A stretch of 64,000 nucleotides of DNA from an uncultured Methanomassiliicoccales archaeon (lineage in GTDB: Archaea; Thermoplasmatota; Thermoplasmata; Methanomassiliicoccales; Methanomethylophilaceae). Made by a program: the position numbers and the translations under genes. The stretch covers positions 124,001 through 188,000 of the forward strand of contig CAUFXM010000004.1 of the NCBI GenBank assembly GCA_959597175.1. The letters run 5' to 3'. Positions 16,629 to 23,598 of the stretch are shown piece by piece; within the stretch, counting starts at the first letter, position 1; every line of letters starts with the position of its first letter. The notes below the pieces were generated by a model. The model saw only the letters and a list, made by a program, of their open reading frames with translations, was not told the origin of the DNA and did no database searches.

Positions 16629-16982
16629 TCATCTGGGCCTGTTCCCGCAGGCGCAGGCAGGCATGATGTCGTTGCCCATCGCCGGTGGCCCCTGCTTGTT
16701 CACGCTGAGCGTCCCGTCCGGAGCATCCAGGAAGTCCGCAAGGTCCTGGTCGGACGGATACTCGCCGACGGTGATGGACACATCCTGGTACATGCATATC
16801 GGGAGGGCTGACATGCCCTTCAGCTCCACGACCTCTCTGGCCTCACCCTCTCCGACGTCCTCCGGGGAAGCGCACAGCACCCTTCCGACCTCGATTCCCG
16901 CCTTCTTGAGTGCCTCATAGGAGGCGTCGAACCTTGCCGCATCCTGTGTGGATCTGCTCTGTTCGGATTCGTAGACTATCAT
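16629..16982 (-). CDS. ArsD-like thioredoxin-fold protein
   Basis: The 117-residue protein shows the ArsD layout: an N-terminal strand MIVYESEQSRST, then a helix, the stretch KKAGIEVGRVLCASPEDV, and LPICMYQDVSITVGEYPSDQDLADFL near residue 70-95. ArsD delivers arsenite to ArsA, but the N-terminal metal-binding Cys pair of true ArsD is absent. A C-terminal CACG replaces it, so a different thiol or metal role is possible. The ATG at 16982 has GGAG seven bases upstream; two earlier in-frame ATGs are less likely. No arsA or arsenic gene is near. Confidence 0.6.
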   Translation of the reverse strand: MIVYESEQSRSTQDAARFDASYEALKKAGIEVGRVLCASPEDVGEGEAREVVELKGMSALPICMYQDVSITVGEYPSDQDLADFLDAPDGTLSVNKQGPPAMGNDIMPACACGNRPR

Positions 16983-17083
16983 GTCGTGCTCCATAAACGG
17001 CGTTAAATCATGCATGTATTTAACGAAACCACCAGAAACGGTGAAACGTTAGCTCCGTAAAAGGGGATGCAAGAAAGGGGAAG

Positions 17084-17106
17084 GGGTCGGACACCCGGTC
17101 CGACCC
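17084..17106 (-). terminator. Terminator-like hairpin after ppa
   Basis: GGGTCGGA (17084-17091) pairs with TCCGACCC (17099-17106) in a perfect 8-bp stem. On the minus strand it lies 11 bases beyond the pyrophosphatase stop and is followed by CCTTCCCCTTTC. Confidence 0.55.
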
Positions 17107-17117
17107 GGATAGGACCC

Positions 17118-17648
17118 TCAGCAGAAGCAGTCCTTGTAGTTGTCTATCGCGCCCTTGATGATGCCCTCCACCTGGTCGGATCCTATGATCTCGTCCACTG
17201 CGGTGGTCTTGTTCTCCAGCGCCTTGTACACGGTGAAGAAATGGGCCATCTCGTCGAACAGGTGTTTGGGCAGCTCGGAGATGTCCTTGTAGGTGTTGTA
17301 TGTGGGGTCGTCGAAGGGGATGGCGATGATCTTCTCGTCGTTTGCGCCGTTGTCGATCATCTTGATAGCGCCGATGGGGTAGCACCTGACCAGGGTCATG
17401 GGGAGGATCGGCTCGGAGCACAGGACAAGGGCGTCCAGGGGGTCTCCGTCGTCGGCGTACGTCCTGGGGATGAACCCGTAGCTGGCTGGGTAGTGGGTAG
17501 AGGTGTAAAGGATCCTGTCCAGCTTGAGGAGTCCGGTCTCCTTGTCCAGCTCGTACTTGTTCTTGCTCCCTTTGGTGATCTCGACGACCACCATGAAGTC
17601 GGAGGGGGAGATCCTCTTGGGGTTCATGTCGTGCCATATGTTGCTCAT
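17118..17648 (-). CDS. ppa: Inorganic pyrophosphatase, family I
   Basis: This soluble enzyme hydrolyses pyrophosphate to phosphate and drives biosynthetic reactions forward. The 176-residue length is standard. Family marks are EITKGSKNKYELDKETG (about residues 24-40), YGFIPRTYADDGDPLDALVL (about 57-76) with the metal-binding aspartates, and KMIDNGANDEKIIAIP (about 96-111). It stands alone, divergent from ybaK, with 116 bases between the starts. Confidence 0.95.
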   Translation of the reverse strand: MSNIWHDMNPKRISPSDFMVVVEITKGSKNKYELDKETGLLKLDRILYTSTHYPASYGFIPRTYADDGDPLDALVLCSEPILPMTLVRCYPIGAIKMIDNGANDEKIIAIPFDDPTYNTYKDISELPKHLFDEMAHFFTVYKALENKTTAVDEIIGSDQVEGIIKGAIDNYKDCFC

Positions 17649-17734
17649 ATGAAGCCTCTGGTTCGGGTTTAGGCACCGATGTTAATGAACGTTTCCCAGG
17701 GTCGACGGGATCGGCCGCCACGACATCGGGTAAC

Positions 17735-17742
17735 CTATATAC
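17735..17742 (+). promoter_or_regulatory. TATA box of ybaK (leaderless promoter)
   Basis: CTATATAC is centred about 26 bases before the ATG at 17765, the spacing expected for an archaeal transcript starting at or next to the initiation codon. No ribosome binding site is present, which agrees with leaderless translation. Confidence 0.6.
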
Positions 17743-17764
17743 CCATCATTGCGTTTCCAGCATC

Positions 17765-18253
17765 ATGGAGCAGAAGACCAATCCGATGAGGCATCTGGAC
17801 AAGCTCGGGATACAGTACAGCGTGCACCGCTACGAGGGCGGTGCCCTGAGCGGAATAGAGGTCGCCACCGTCCAGGGGCAGGACCCGGCGACGGTCTTCA
17901 AGACCCTTGTGACCATGGGGAAGCCGAAGTGCTACTATGTGTTCCTCGTTCCGGTGACCGGTGACCTCGACCTAAAGAAGGCCGCCGCCAGCGTGGGGGA
18001 GAAATCCGTGTCGATGATCAAATCGGCGGATCTGCTCCCGCTCACAGGATACGTCCATGGCGGGTGCTCCCCGCTGTGCACCAAGAGGCCTATGAGGGTG
18101 ACGGTGGACTCCACCGCTGCCGACCATGAGCGCATATTCTTCAGCGCCGGCAAGATCGGGTACCAGATCGAGATGGCGGTGGCAGACCTGCCGAAGGCCA
18201 TGGACTTCCAGTTCGCTGACATCAGGAAGCCTAGGCCGGAGGATGAACCGTAA
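17765..18253 (+). CDS. ybaK: YbaK/EbsC-family aminoacyl-tRNA deacylase
   Basis: The 162-residue protein has the family blocks ALSGIEVATVQGQDPATVFKTLVT, the lysine-rich centre KSADLLPLTGYVHGGCSPLC and FFSAGKIGYQIEMAVADL near the end. YbaK removes cysteine mischarged onto tRNA-Pro in trans. The blocks KTLVT and GGCSP fit this subgroup well. It has its own leaderless promoter. The next gene is a small cysteine-rich protein on the same strand 26 bases downstream. Confidence 0.88.
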   Translation: MEQKTNPMRHLDKLGIQYSVHRYEGGALSGIEVATVQGQDPATVFKTLVTMGKPKCYYVFLVPVTGDLDLKKAAASVGEKSVSMIKSADLLPLTGYVHGGCSPLCTKRPMRVTVDSTAADHERIFFSAGKIGYQIEMAVADLPKAMDFQFADIRKPRPEDEP

Positions 18254-18279
18254 ATCCTCCCACCCCCATATTACCACAC

Positions 18280-18432
18280 ATGGCTCAGGAACTCAATCCA
18301 AACTGCAACTGCCCGAAGACCGAATGCCCAAGACACGGGGACTGCATGGCATGCGTGGAGGCCCACAAGGCCGTCGAGGGCGGGAAGATCCCGTACTGTC
18401 TCAGGTTCATGGTGAAGGTCCAGGGAATCTGA
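18280..18432 (+). CDS. Small cysteine-rich protein, 50 residues (DUF6485-like)
   Basis: The peptide runs MAQELNPNCNCPKTECPRHG and continues with DCMACVEAHK and a C-terminal IPYCLRFMVKVQGI. Six cysteines and two histidines in the spacing CxC-x4-C-x5-C-x2-C suggest a bound metal ion. It resembles the small cysteine-rich proteins catalogued as DUF6485, whose function is unknown. It follows ybaK with a 26-bp gap and ends at a strong terminator, which supports a real short gene. Confidence 0.7.
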   Translation: MAQELNPNCNCPKTECPRHGDCMACVEAHKAVEGGKIPYCLRFMVKVQGI

Positions 18433-18443
18433 GGCTGTTTAAT

Positions 18444-18471
18444 GCCGGAAGCTTGACGCTTCCGGCGTTTT
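18444..18471 (+). terminator. Terminator after the ybaK / small protein unit
   Basis: GCCGGAAGC (18444-18452) and GCTTCCGGC (18458-18466) form a perfect 9-bp stem with a TTGAC loop, followed by GTTTTC. Confidence 0.8.
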
Positions 18472-18558
18472 CATTCACTTTCCAGGGCCGCCGACATCCG
18501 GATCGTCCTATGTCAGCTGGCCGCATGGGATCCCCCAGCCGACGGAACGTTCTTCCCG

Positions 18559-19941
18559 TCATCCATCCGACTGGCTCCCGGTTCCCGATGGCCCATGAGT
18601 CTTGAATATGCCCTTCCTGACGCCTAGGACAAGCATCGCGGAGGAGAACACCGCCGAACCAACCGAGGCTACGACCATCGACCACCAGATCCCGTCCACC
18701 CCCATGGACGACATCGGGACCAGGAACGCCGTCGGCATAACGAGCTGGGACATCACGCCTATCGACAGCGCATGTGCCGGCAGGTCGGCAGCGGCAAGGG
18801 TCTGATTGATGTTCACCGCTACCCATGACAGCAGATATGTGAGTGCGAACACGGTCAGTCCCCCCGCGGCCATGGCCGCGACATCCGTGCTCCCGTCTCC
18901 GAGGAAGAGTCTCGTGAGCGGCTCGTTGGCCAGGATGCATAAGGCGGCGACGGCCACACCCATGACCGCCGATGCGACTGACATGACCACGAAAATGGAC
19001 CTCACCCTGCGGCCGTCCCCGGATCCGTGGTTGTAGCTGATGGCAGGCTGCATCGCCGCATCCATGCCTGTGAACAGGGAGAATACGACGGTGTTGACGT
19101 ACATGATTATCCCGTATGCGGCCACCCCGTCGTTCCCGGCCACGGAGAGGAGCACGGCGTTGGCCACGATTCCGAACAGTGAGCCCGACACGCTGTTGAA
19201 GAACGTGGACGTGCCGTTGTAGAGGACCTTCCGGGTGGTCCCCATGTCCATCCATCCGCCCACGAACCTGAGGACGAACCTCCTGCGGAGGAACGGTACC
19301 AGAGCTACGACGGACCCGAGGGCCACACTGAAGCCGGTGGCGAAGGCACTGGCCCAGGTGCCGAAACCCAGCAGTCCTATCAGCACCTCGAGGAGGGCCA
19401 CGTTCAGGACGGCGACACCGACGTTGATCCACATGCTGAGGTTCACCGCACCGCAGATTCTGAGGTAGTTGTCGGTAGCGAAGAACAGCAGTCCGATTGG
19501 CGCGAACAGGGAGAACACAGCGATGTACTGCGCGGCCATGTCGGCGACCTCTCCCTCGGCACCCATGAACGAGACGATGGGACCTCCGAGCAGCACGCCT
19601 ATCATCAGGAATCCGACGGATATCGCCACTATCAGCTTCACTGATCCGGTGAATACCCTCCGGGCACCGTCCATGTCGCCGTTGCCTAGGTGCATGGATA
19701 TCCTCACCGACGATCCTGCCGCAACCATATCGGAGACCGCCATGAAGACGGTCATGATCGGCCATGCCAGGTTGACAGCTGCGAGGGCGTCGCTACCCAG
19801 GTAGTTGCCTACGAATATCCCGTCCATGATGGAGCAGAACGCCCATACGAGTCCAGATATCATGCCTGGGACCGAGCATTTCAGGAACAGGCGCCATACG
19901 GGCATGCGTCCGTACATCTCGTGTTCCGCGGCCGATGTCAT
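18559..19941 (-). CDS. MATE-family multidrug/cation antiporter
   Basis: The 460-residue polytopic membrane protein has about twelve hydrophobic segments in two similar halves. The N-terminal half starts with VPGMISGLVWAFCSIMDGIFVGNYLG and the second half with the matching GNDGVAAYGIIMYVNTVVFSLF, as in MATE exporters. It should extrude organic cations or drugs in exchange for sodium or protons. Its start overlaps the end of the marR-type gene by 4 bp, so it is the efflux partner of that regulator. Confidence 0.88.
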   Translation of the reverse strand: MTSAAEHEMYGRMPVWRLFLKCSVPGMISGLVWAFCSIMDGIFVGNYLGSDALAAVNLAWPIMTVFMAVSDMVAAGSSVRISMHLGNGDMDGARRVFTGSVKLIVAISVGFLMIGVLLGGPIVSFMGAEGEVADMAAQYIAVFSLFAPIGLLFFATDNYLRICGAVNLSMWINVGVAVLNVALLEVLIGLLGFGTWASAFATGFSVALGSVVALVPFLRRRFVLRFVGGWMDMGTTRKVLYNGTSTFFNSVSGSLFGIVANAVLLSVAGNDGVAAYGIIMYVNTVVFSLFTGMDAAMQPAISYNHGSGDGRRVRSIFVVMSVASAVMGVAVAALCILANEPLTRLFLGDGSTDVAAMAAGGLTVFALTYLLSWVAVNINQTLAAADLPAHALSIGVMSQLVMPTAFLVPMSSMGVDGIWWSMVVASVGSAVFSSAMLVLGVRKGIFKTHGPSGTGSQSDG

Positions 19942-20354
19942 CTGGAGATCTCCTCCGTCAGTATCCTGAGGGCGAGGCAGACGGTCCTAGTCCCATCCGG
20001 ACCGAGCTCCGAACGGATCCTCTCGATCGCATGCTCGTACGGCTCGTCGTACCTGTCGTAGAGCCTCTCCATGTCGGGACTAAGCTCGAGGACGGCGACC
20101 CTGCCGTCCATGTCGTCCCTGTGCCTGGTCACCAGCCCCTCCCTGACCAGCGACTCGACCTTGCGCGACACCGTGGACTTATCCAGATCCAGTAGTTCGG
20201 AGAGTCTCCCCACGGTGCAGCGGTCGGTGTATCTGATCAGGTTCAGGTAGATGAGCGACTGGTAGCCAATGTCCCGGGGGCTGTCTTTGTAGAACGAGAG
20301 GTCGTTCATCAGCATCGCGGCCATGCAGCGTTCCATCTCGCGTTGGAGCTCCAT
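19938..20354 (-). CDS. MarR-family transcriptional regulator
   Basis: The 138-residue protein has the MarR winged helix with IRYTDRCTVGRLSELLDLDKSTVSRKVESLVREGLVTRH (about residues 44-82) followed by the wing DDMDGRVAVLELS. The ATG at 20354 was chosen because the longer frame runs through the promoter. It is co-transcribed with the MATE exporter and probably represses both; an inverted repeat lies just upstream. The inducing ligand is unknown. Confidence 0.87.
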   Translation of the reverse strand: MELQREMERCMAAMLMNDLSFYKDSPRDIGYQSLIYLNLIRYTDRCTVGRLSELLDLDKSTVSRKVESLVREGLVTRHRDDMDGRVAVLELSPDMERLYDRYDEPYEHAIERIRSELGPDGTRTVCLALRILTEEISR

Positions 20355-20359
20355 AATTG

Positions 20360-20375
20360 GTTGAATTATTACAAC
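20360..20375. promoter_or_regulatory. Probable autoregulatory operator of the marR-MATE operon
   Basis: GTTG-N8-CAAC forms an inverted repeat 6 bases before the regulator start codon, inside an AT-rich promoter stretch. Placement and symmetry fit MarR-type autorepression. Confidence 0.45.
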
Positions 20376-20448
20376 TATTTTAACCGGTCGGCCCATCCGT
20401 CGGCATGGCCGTCGAAATCGGTTAGTACATCATCCCGATACCGCTGGC

Positions 20449-20817
20449 ATGGACATGAGCCCAGTCGTCCCGTTCGTGGCGGTCGCGGTTGGCGGAGCCC
20501 TCGGCGCCCTCTCGAGGTTCTGCGTCTACCGTGCGGTGGAGACGTCCTTCCCGTGGGCGACCTTCATCGTCAACATCGTCGGCTGCTGCCTGGCTTCATT
20601 CCTCATGTTCAGATACGGCATATACGCGGACGGGCCGGTCAAGACCATGGTGTTCACGGGGTTCTTCGGGGCGTTCACCACGATGTCAACGTTCTCGATC
20701 GACACCGTCAACCTGCTCACCGACGGTCAGTACTGGCAGGCCGGCGGGAACATCGTCCTGAACTCCGTCGTGTGCGTCCTCGGGGCGATCGGCGGAAGGT
20801 ACCTGGCGACGATGTGA
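20449..20817 (+). CDS. crcB: CrcB/Fluc fluoride channel
   Basis: The protein has 122 residues with four hydrophobic segments, the size of the dimeric fluoride exporter. The signature GFFGAFTTMSTFSID (about residues 66-80) includes the conserved phenylalanines and the TTxSTF turn. GGALGALSRF is the usual N-terminal block. A start at the ATG at 20455 is also possible. No fluoride riboswitch was recognised in the 50 bases upstream. Confidence 0.93.
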   Translation: MDMSPVVPFVAVAVGGALGALSRFCVYRAVETSFPWATFIVNIVGCCLASFLMFRYGIYADGPVKTMVFTGFFGAFTTMSTFSIDTVNLLTDGQYWQAGGNIVLNSVVCVLGAIGGRYLATM

Positions 20818-21139
20818 CGCCATCCGGAAGGAAGCGACATCTCCTCGGCAGGGTCTGGGTTCAGGTCGTGTGACGTGGGTACGCAGACGGTTCGGAACCG
20901 ATCTCGTCGGTCGTTCTTCTCTCGCCGCCATGTAGAATGGGTGCGACCGGGGGATGGGCATCTGCATGGACGAAGGGGCGAGGTCGCATGGGCGCTCGTG
21001 CTTAGTGATGAGGATTGCCCCATCCTCAAACGAGGCGGCTTCCGGAGGAGTGGCGACGGTAGCAGATGGGCGGTCCTGCCAGGGCGTCCAGTGGATCCCG
21101 TCCGACTGGGTTCATAACCATGGAAGGCATCGGGTATCC
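20818..21139. other. Intergenic stretch without a recognised gene
   Basis: About 320 bases between crcB and the phosphomevalonate dehydratase operon. The sequence is GC-rich and has open frames only as run-in to the next gene. A TTCATAACC element about 27 bases before the start at 21140 may be the promoter of that operon. Nothing else stands out. Confidence 0.4.
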
Positions 21140-22321
21140 ATGGACCTCACAAGAGAGGAGGAAGCCATCCTCAACGGAGAGGAGGGCGAAGGGAAGCAGA
21201 AGGCGATGGAGCTGGTAACCGCCCTGGGGAAGATATACGGCGCGGACGACCTCATCGACATAACATCCGCGCATCTGTCAGGTGCGTCCTACAAGACCAT
21301 CGGGGACGGGGGCCTGAAGTACCTGGAGGACATGGCCGCGGGAGGAGCCAGGGTGAGCGTCCCGTCGACTCTCAACCCCGTCGGGATGGATCGCGAGCGC
21401 TGGGCGGAGATGCACATCTCCCGGGAGTTCGCCGAGAAGCAGCTCAGGATCATCGATCTCTACGGCCAGATGGGCATCAGGACGACCTGCTCATGCACCC
21501 CGTACACCGGGGAGAACGTCCCGTCCTTCGGGGATCACGTGGCATGGGCGGAGTCCTCCGCTCTGTCGTTCGTTAACTCGTACATCGGTGCGAGGACGAA
21601 CAGGGAGGGGGGACCGGGCGCCCTCGCAGCAGCCATCCTGGGGAAGACGGCCAACTACGGCCTGCATCTGGACGGGAAGAGGAGGCCGACCGTGGTGATC
21701 GACGCCGACATAGACGGTTCGGTGTTCTCGTACTCACTCCTCGGCCAGGCTGTCGGCATGGCGATCGGCTCGGGCATTCCTTACTTCAGGGGTCTGGGCC
21801 CCGAGATGGGCGTGGAGGAGGCGAAGGCCCTGTCGTCGGCGATGGCCGCTTCGGGTTCCGTGGCGCTGTGGCATGCCGAGGGGATCACGCCGGAGGCAGG
21901 TAGCAACGACGTCTCCGGTCTGGAGGCGATACACATCGGGGAGGCGGAGCTCAAGGCCGCCTACGACAAGCTGAACACCGTCGACGACGTGCAGCTGATC
22001 GCGATAGGGTGCCCGCATCTGACGGAGAAGGAGATGCATCAGATCGCAGCGTTCCTCAAGGGGAAGAAGAAGGTCAACAAGGACATCGAGATATGGTTCT
22101 GCACCTCGGAGGAGGTCAGGGCCAAATGCCCAGAGGACGTCAGGATAATGGAGGAGTTCGGACCGGTTCTGGCGGACACGTGCATGGTCGTCGCGCCCAT
22201 CGAGGGATCGTTCCAGCGCACCGGGACCAACTCGGCCAAGGCAGGGAACTATCTGCCAACGCTGTGCTCGCAGAAGGCGATATGCAGGGACATCCCCGCA
22301 CTCATGGAGCTGGTAATGTGA
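21140..22321 (+). CDS. Phosphomevalonate dehydratase large subunit (aconitase X type)
   Basis: This is the catalytic subunit of the archaeal mevalonate pathway enzyme that dehydrates 5-phosphomevalonate to trans-anhydromevalonate 5-phosphate. The 393-residue protein has aconitase-X blocks: SAHLSGASYKTIGDGGL, the motif TCSCTPY with a cluster cysteine, GENVPSFGDHVAWAESSA, and the C-terminal SAKAGNYLPTLCSQKAICRD. The iron-sulfur ligands are expected among these cysteines. The ATG at 21140 was chosen from family alignment; the open frame extends upstream without meaning. The small subunit begins at an overlapping GTG within its stop codon, so the two are translationally coupled. Confidence 0.88.
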   Translation: MDLTREEEAILNGEEGEGKQKAMELVTALGKIYGADDLIDITSAHLSGASYKTIGDGGLKYLEDMAAGGARVSVPSTLNPVGMDRERWAEMHISREFAEKQLRIIDLYGQMGIRTTCSCTPYTGENVPSFGDHVAWAESSALSFVNSYIGARTNREGGPGALAAAILGKTANYGLHLDGKRRPTVVIDADIDGSVFSYSLLGQAVGMAIGSGIPYFRGLGPEMGVEEAKALSSAMAASGSVALWHAEGITPEAGSNDVSGLEAIHIGEAELKAAYDKLNTVDDVQLIAIGCPHLTEKEMHQIAAFLKGKKKVNKDIEIWFCTSEEVRAKCPEDVRIMEEFGPVLADTCMVVAPIEGSFQRTGTNSAKAGNYLPTLCSQKAICRDIPALMELVM

Positions 22322-23097
22322 TCGTCGAGGGACGCACGATAATGTCGGGAAAGGCGACCGGCGAGGTCGTCAAGCTGGGGGAGCCCCTGAGCTTCCTGGG
22401 AGGCGTGGACGGTTCCACGGGCGATCTGCGCGTCGGTGGCGAAGGGAACGTCGCAGGCAAGATCCTCGTGTTCCCCAAGGGTAAGGGGAGCACCGTCGGA
22501 TCATTCGTGATGTACGATCTCATGGTCCACGGCGTGGCCCCTGCCGCGGTGATCAACGAGTCCGCGGAGACCATCGTCGCCACCGGCGCCGTGATCTCGT
22601 CCATCCCGATGGTGGACTCGGTCCCGTCCGTCGACATGTTCGAGGACGGGGACATCGTCACCGTCGATGCGACCGCGGGGACCGTGGAGATCGAGGGCGT
22701 GGAGATGAAGGAGAGCGTGTCCTCCGCCGTCATCATGGACGGCAGGGTCCTTATGCTCAAGCGCCCGGAGTCATCCCATTCCTTCCCCGGAGTGTGGTCC
22801 CTCGTCGCCGGCAGGATCGAGCCTGGGGAGTCGCCCGAGGAGGCGGCCAGGCGTGAGATAGGGGAGGAGACGTCCATCGAGGTAGGTTCCCCGGCGGTAG
22901 CACTTGACCCCGTATACGTCAGGGAGGGGCGCATCCTATGGAAGGTATACCCGTTCGCGTTCGTCGTGTCCGGCGTAGATCCCGTCCTGAACGAGGAGAA
23001 CGATGGCTTCCAGTGGGTCCTTCCCGGGGATATCCCCGGAGTGGAGACCGTGAAGGACACGGTTCCCGTCGTGGAGGGGCTTCTGAAGCAGCTCTGA
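22318..23097 (+). CDS. Phosphomevalonate dehydratase small subunit (swivel domain) fused to a Nudix hydrolase
   Basis: Residues 1-130 are the aconitase-X swivel subunit (IMSGKATGEVVKL; VFPKGKGSTVGSFVMYDL; AAVINESAETIVATGAV). Residues 131-259 are a Nudix domain with the box GRIEPGESPEEAARREIGEE (165-184), containing the REuxEE metal residues. Normally the small subunit is only about 130 residues and stands alone. The start is a GTG overlapping the large-subunit stop as ATGTGA. There is no stop or reinitiation site between the domains. The Nudix half could act on isopentenyl or dimethylallyl diphosphate, giving the monophosphate of the archaeal route; it could equally be a general nucleotide-sanitising enzyme. 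Confidence 0.87.
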   Translation: MIVEGRTIMSGKATGEVVKLGEPLSFLGGVDGSTGDLRVGGEGNVAGKILVFPKGKGSTVGSFVMYDLMVHGVAPAAVINESAETIVATGAVISSIPMVDSVPSVDMFEDGDIVTVDATAGTVEIEGVEMKESVSSAVIMDGRVLMLKRPESSHSFPGVWSLVAGRIEPGESPEEAARREIGEETSIEVGSPAVALDPVYVREGRILWKVYPFAFVVSGVDPVLNEENDGFQWVLPGDIPGVETVKDTVPVVEGLLKQL

Positions 23098-23108
23098 AAA
23101 ACCACAGC

Positions 23109-23145
23109 GCCGGGATCCGGAAATGGTCCCGGCCGATTTCTTTCT
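23109..23145 (+). terminator. Terminator after the dehydratase operon
   Basis: GCCGGGA (23109-23115) pairs with TCCCGGC (23127-23133) and is followed by CGATTTCTTTCTC, 12 bases after the stop codon. Confidence 0.6.
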
Positions 23146-23156
23146 CAGCGGACCGG

Positions 23157-23498
23157 TCAGTTCCCTGCCGACGGGGCCTCCGACTCGATGTCCGTCCTCT
23201 CCAGCTTGAATATCACGGGTCTGAGGCCGTCGTTGCAGCTGCATATCGCGATCCCCGGCTTCCTGATCCAGTCCCCGTAGTAGAACAGTTCGTCTCCCTT
23301 CATGTGCGAGAGAGCGAACACGTACTGATACATGGCCTTCCATGCCTCGTCGCACAGTCCGTCGGGTTTGGCATAGTCCGCATAGAACACCTGCCCCTCC
23401 TTCAGCATCGGGCACCTTCCGAGTCCGTCTATTCCGTACTCCTCCGACAGCTCCTCGTCGAGGGTTGTCTTCAGGACTGTTATCCTAACCTTGTGCAT
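23157..23498 (-). CDS. TIGR04076-family protein of unknown function
   Basis: The 113-residue protein starts MHKVRITVLKTTLDEELSEE, has CPMLKEGQVFYAD and a middle part with CDEAWKAMYQYVFALSHMKG. It ends with WIRKPGIAICSCNDGLRPVIFKLER. This order matches the small TIGR04076 proteins common in anaerobes. The conserved cysteines and the pair CSC suggest metal or redox chemistry, but no function is established. The ATG at 23498 gives the family length. It lies between ileS and the dehydratase operon and has no clear ribosome binding site. Confidence 0.75.
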   Translation of the reverse strand: MHKVRITVLKTTLDEELSEEYGIDGLGRCPMLKEGQVFYADYAKPDGLCDEAWKAMYQYVFALSHMKGDELFYYGDWIRKPGIAICSCNDGLRPVIFKLERTDIESEAPSAGN

Positions 23499-23598
23499 GG
23501 GTGCGAATCGCGAGTCGAATAGAAGAAACTGAGCCGACGCGGCCGGGGACGGGGTTTCGATGCCCGCGCGGCACGGCGGCCGCACGGGCGGTTTGTCA

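Noticed and set aside
20397..20448. Fluoride riboswitch before crcB
   Set aside because: The interval is only about 50 bases and none of the conserved blocks of the riboswitch are present.
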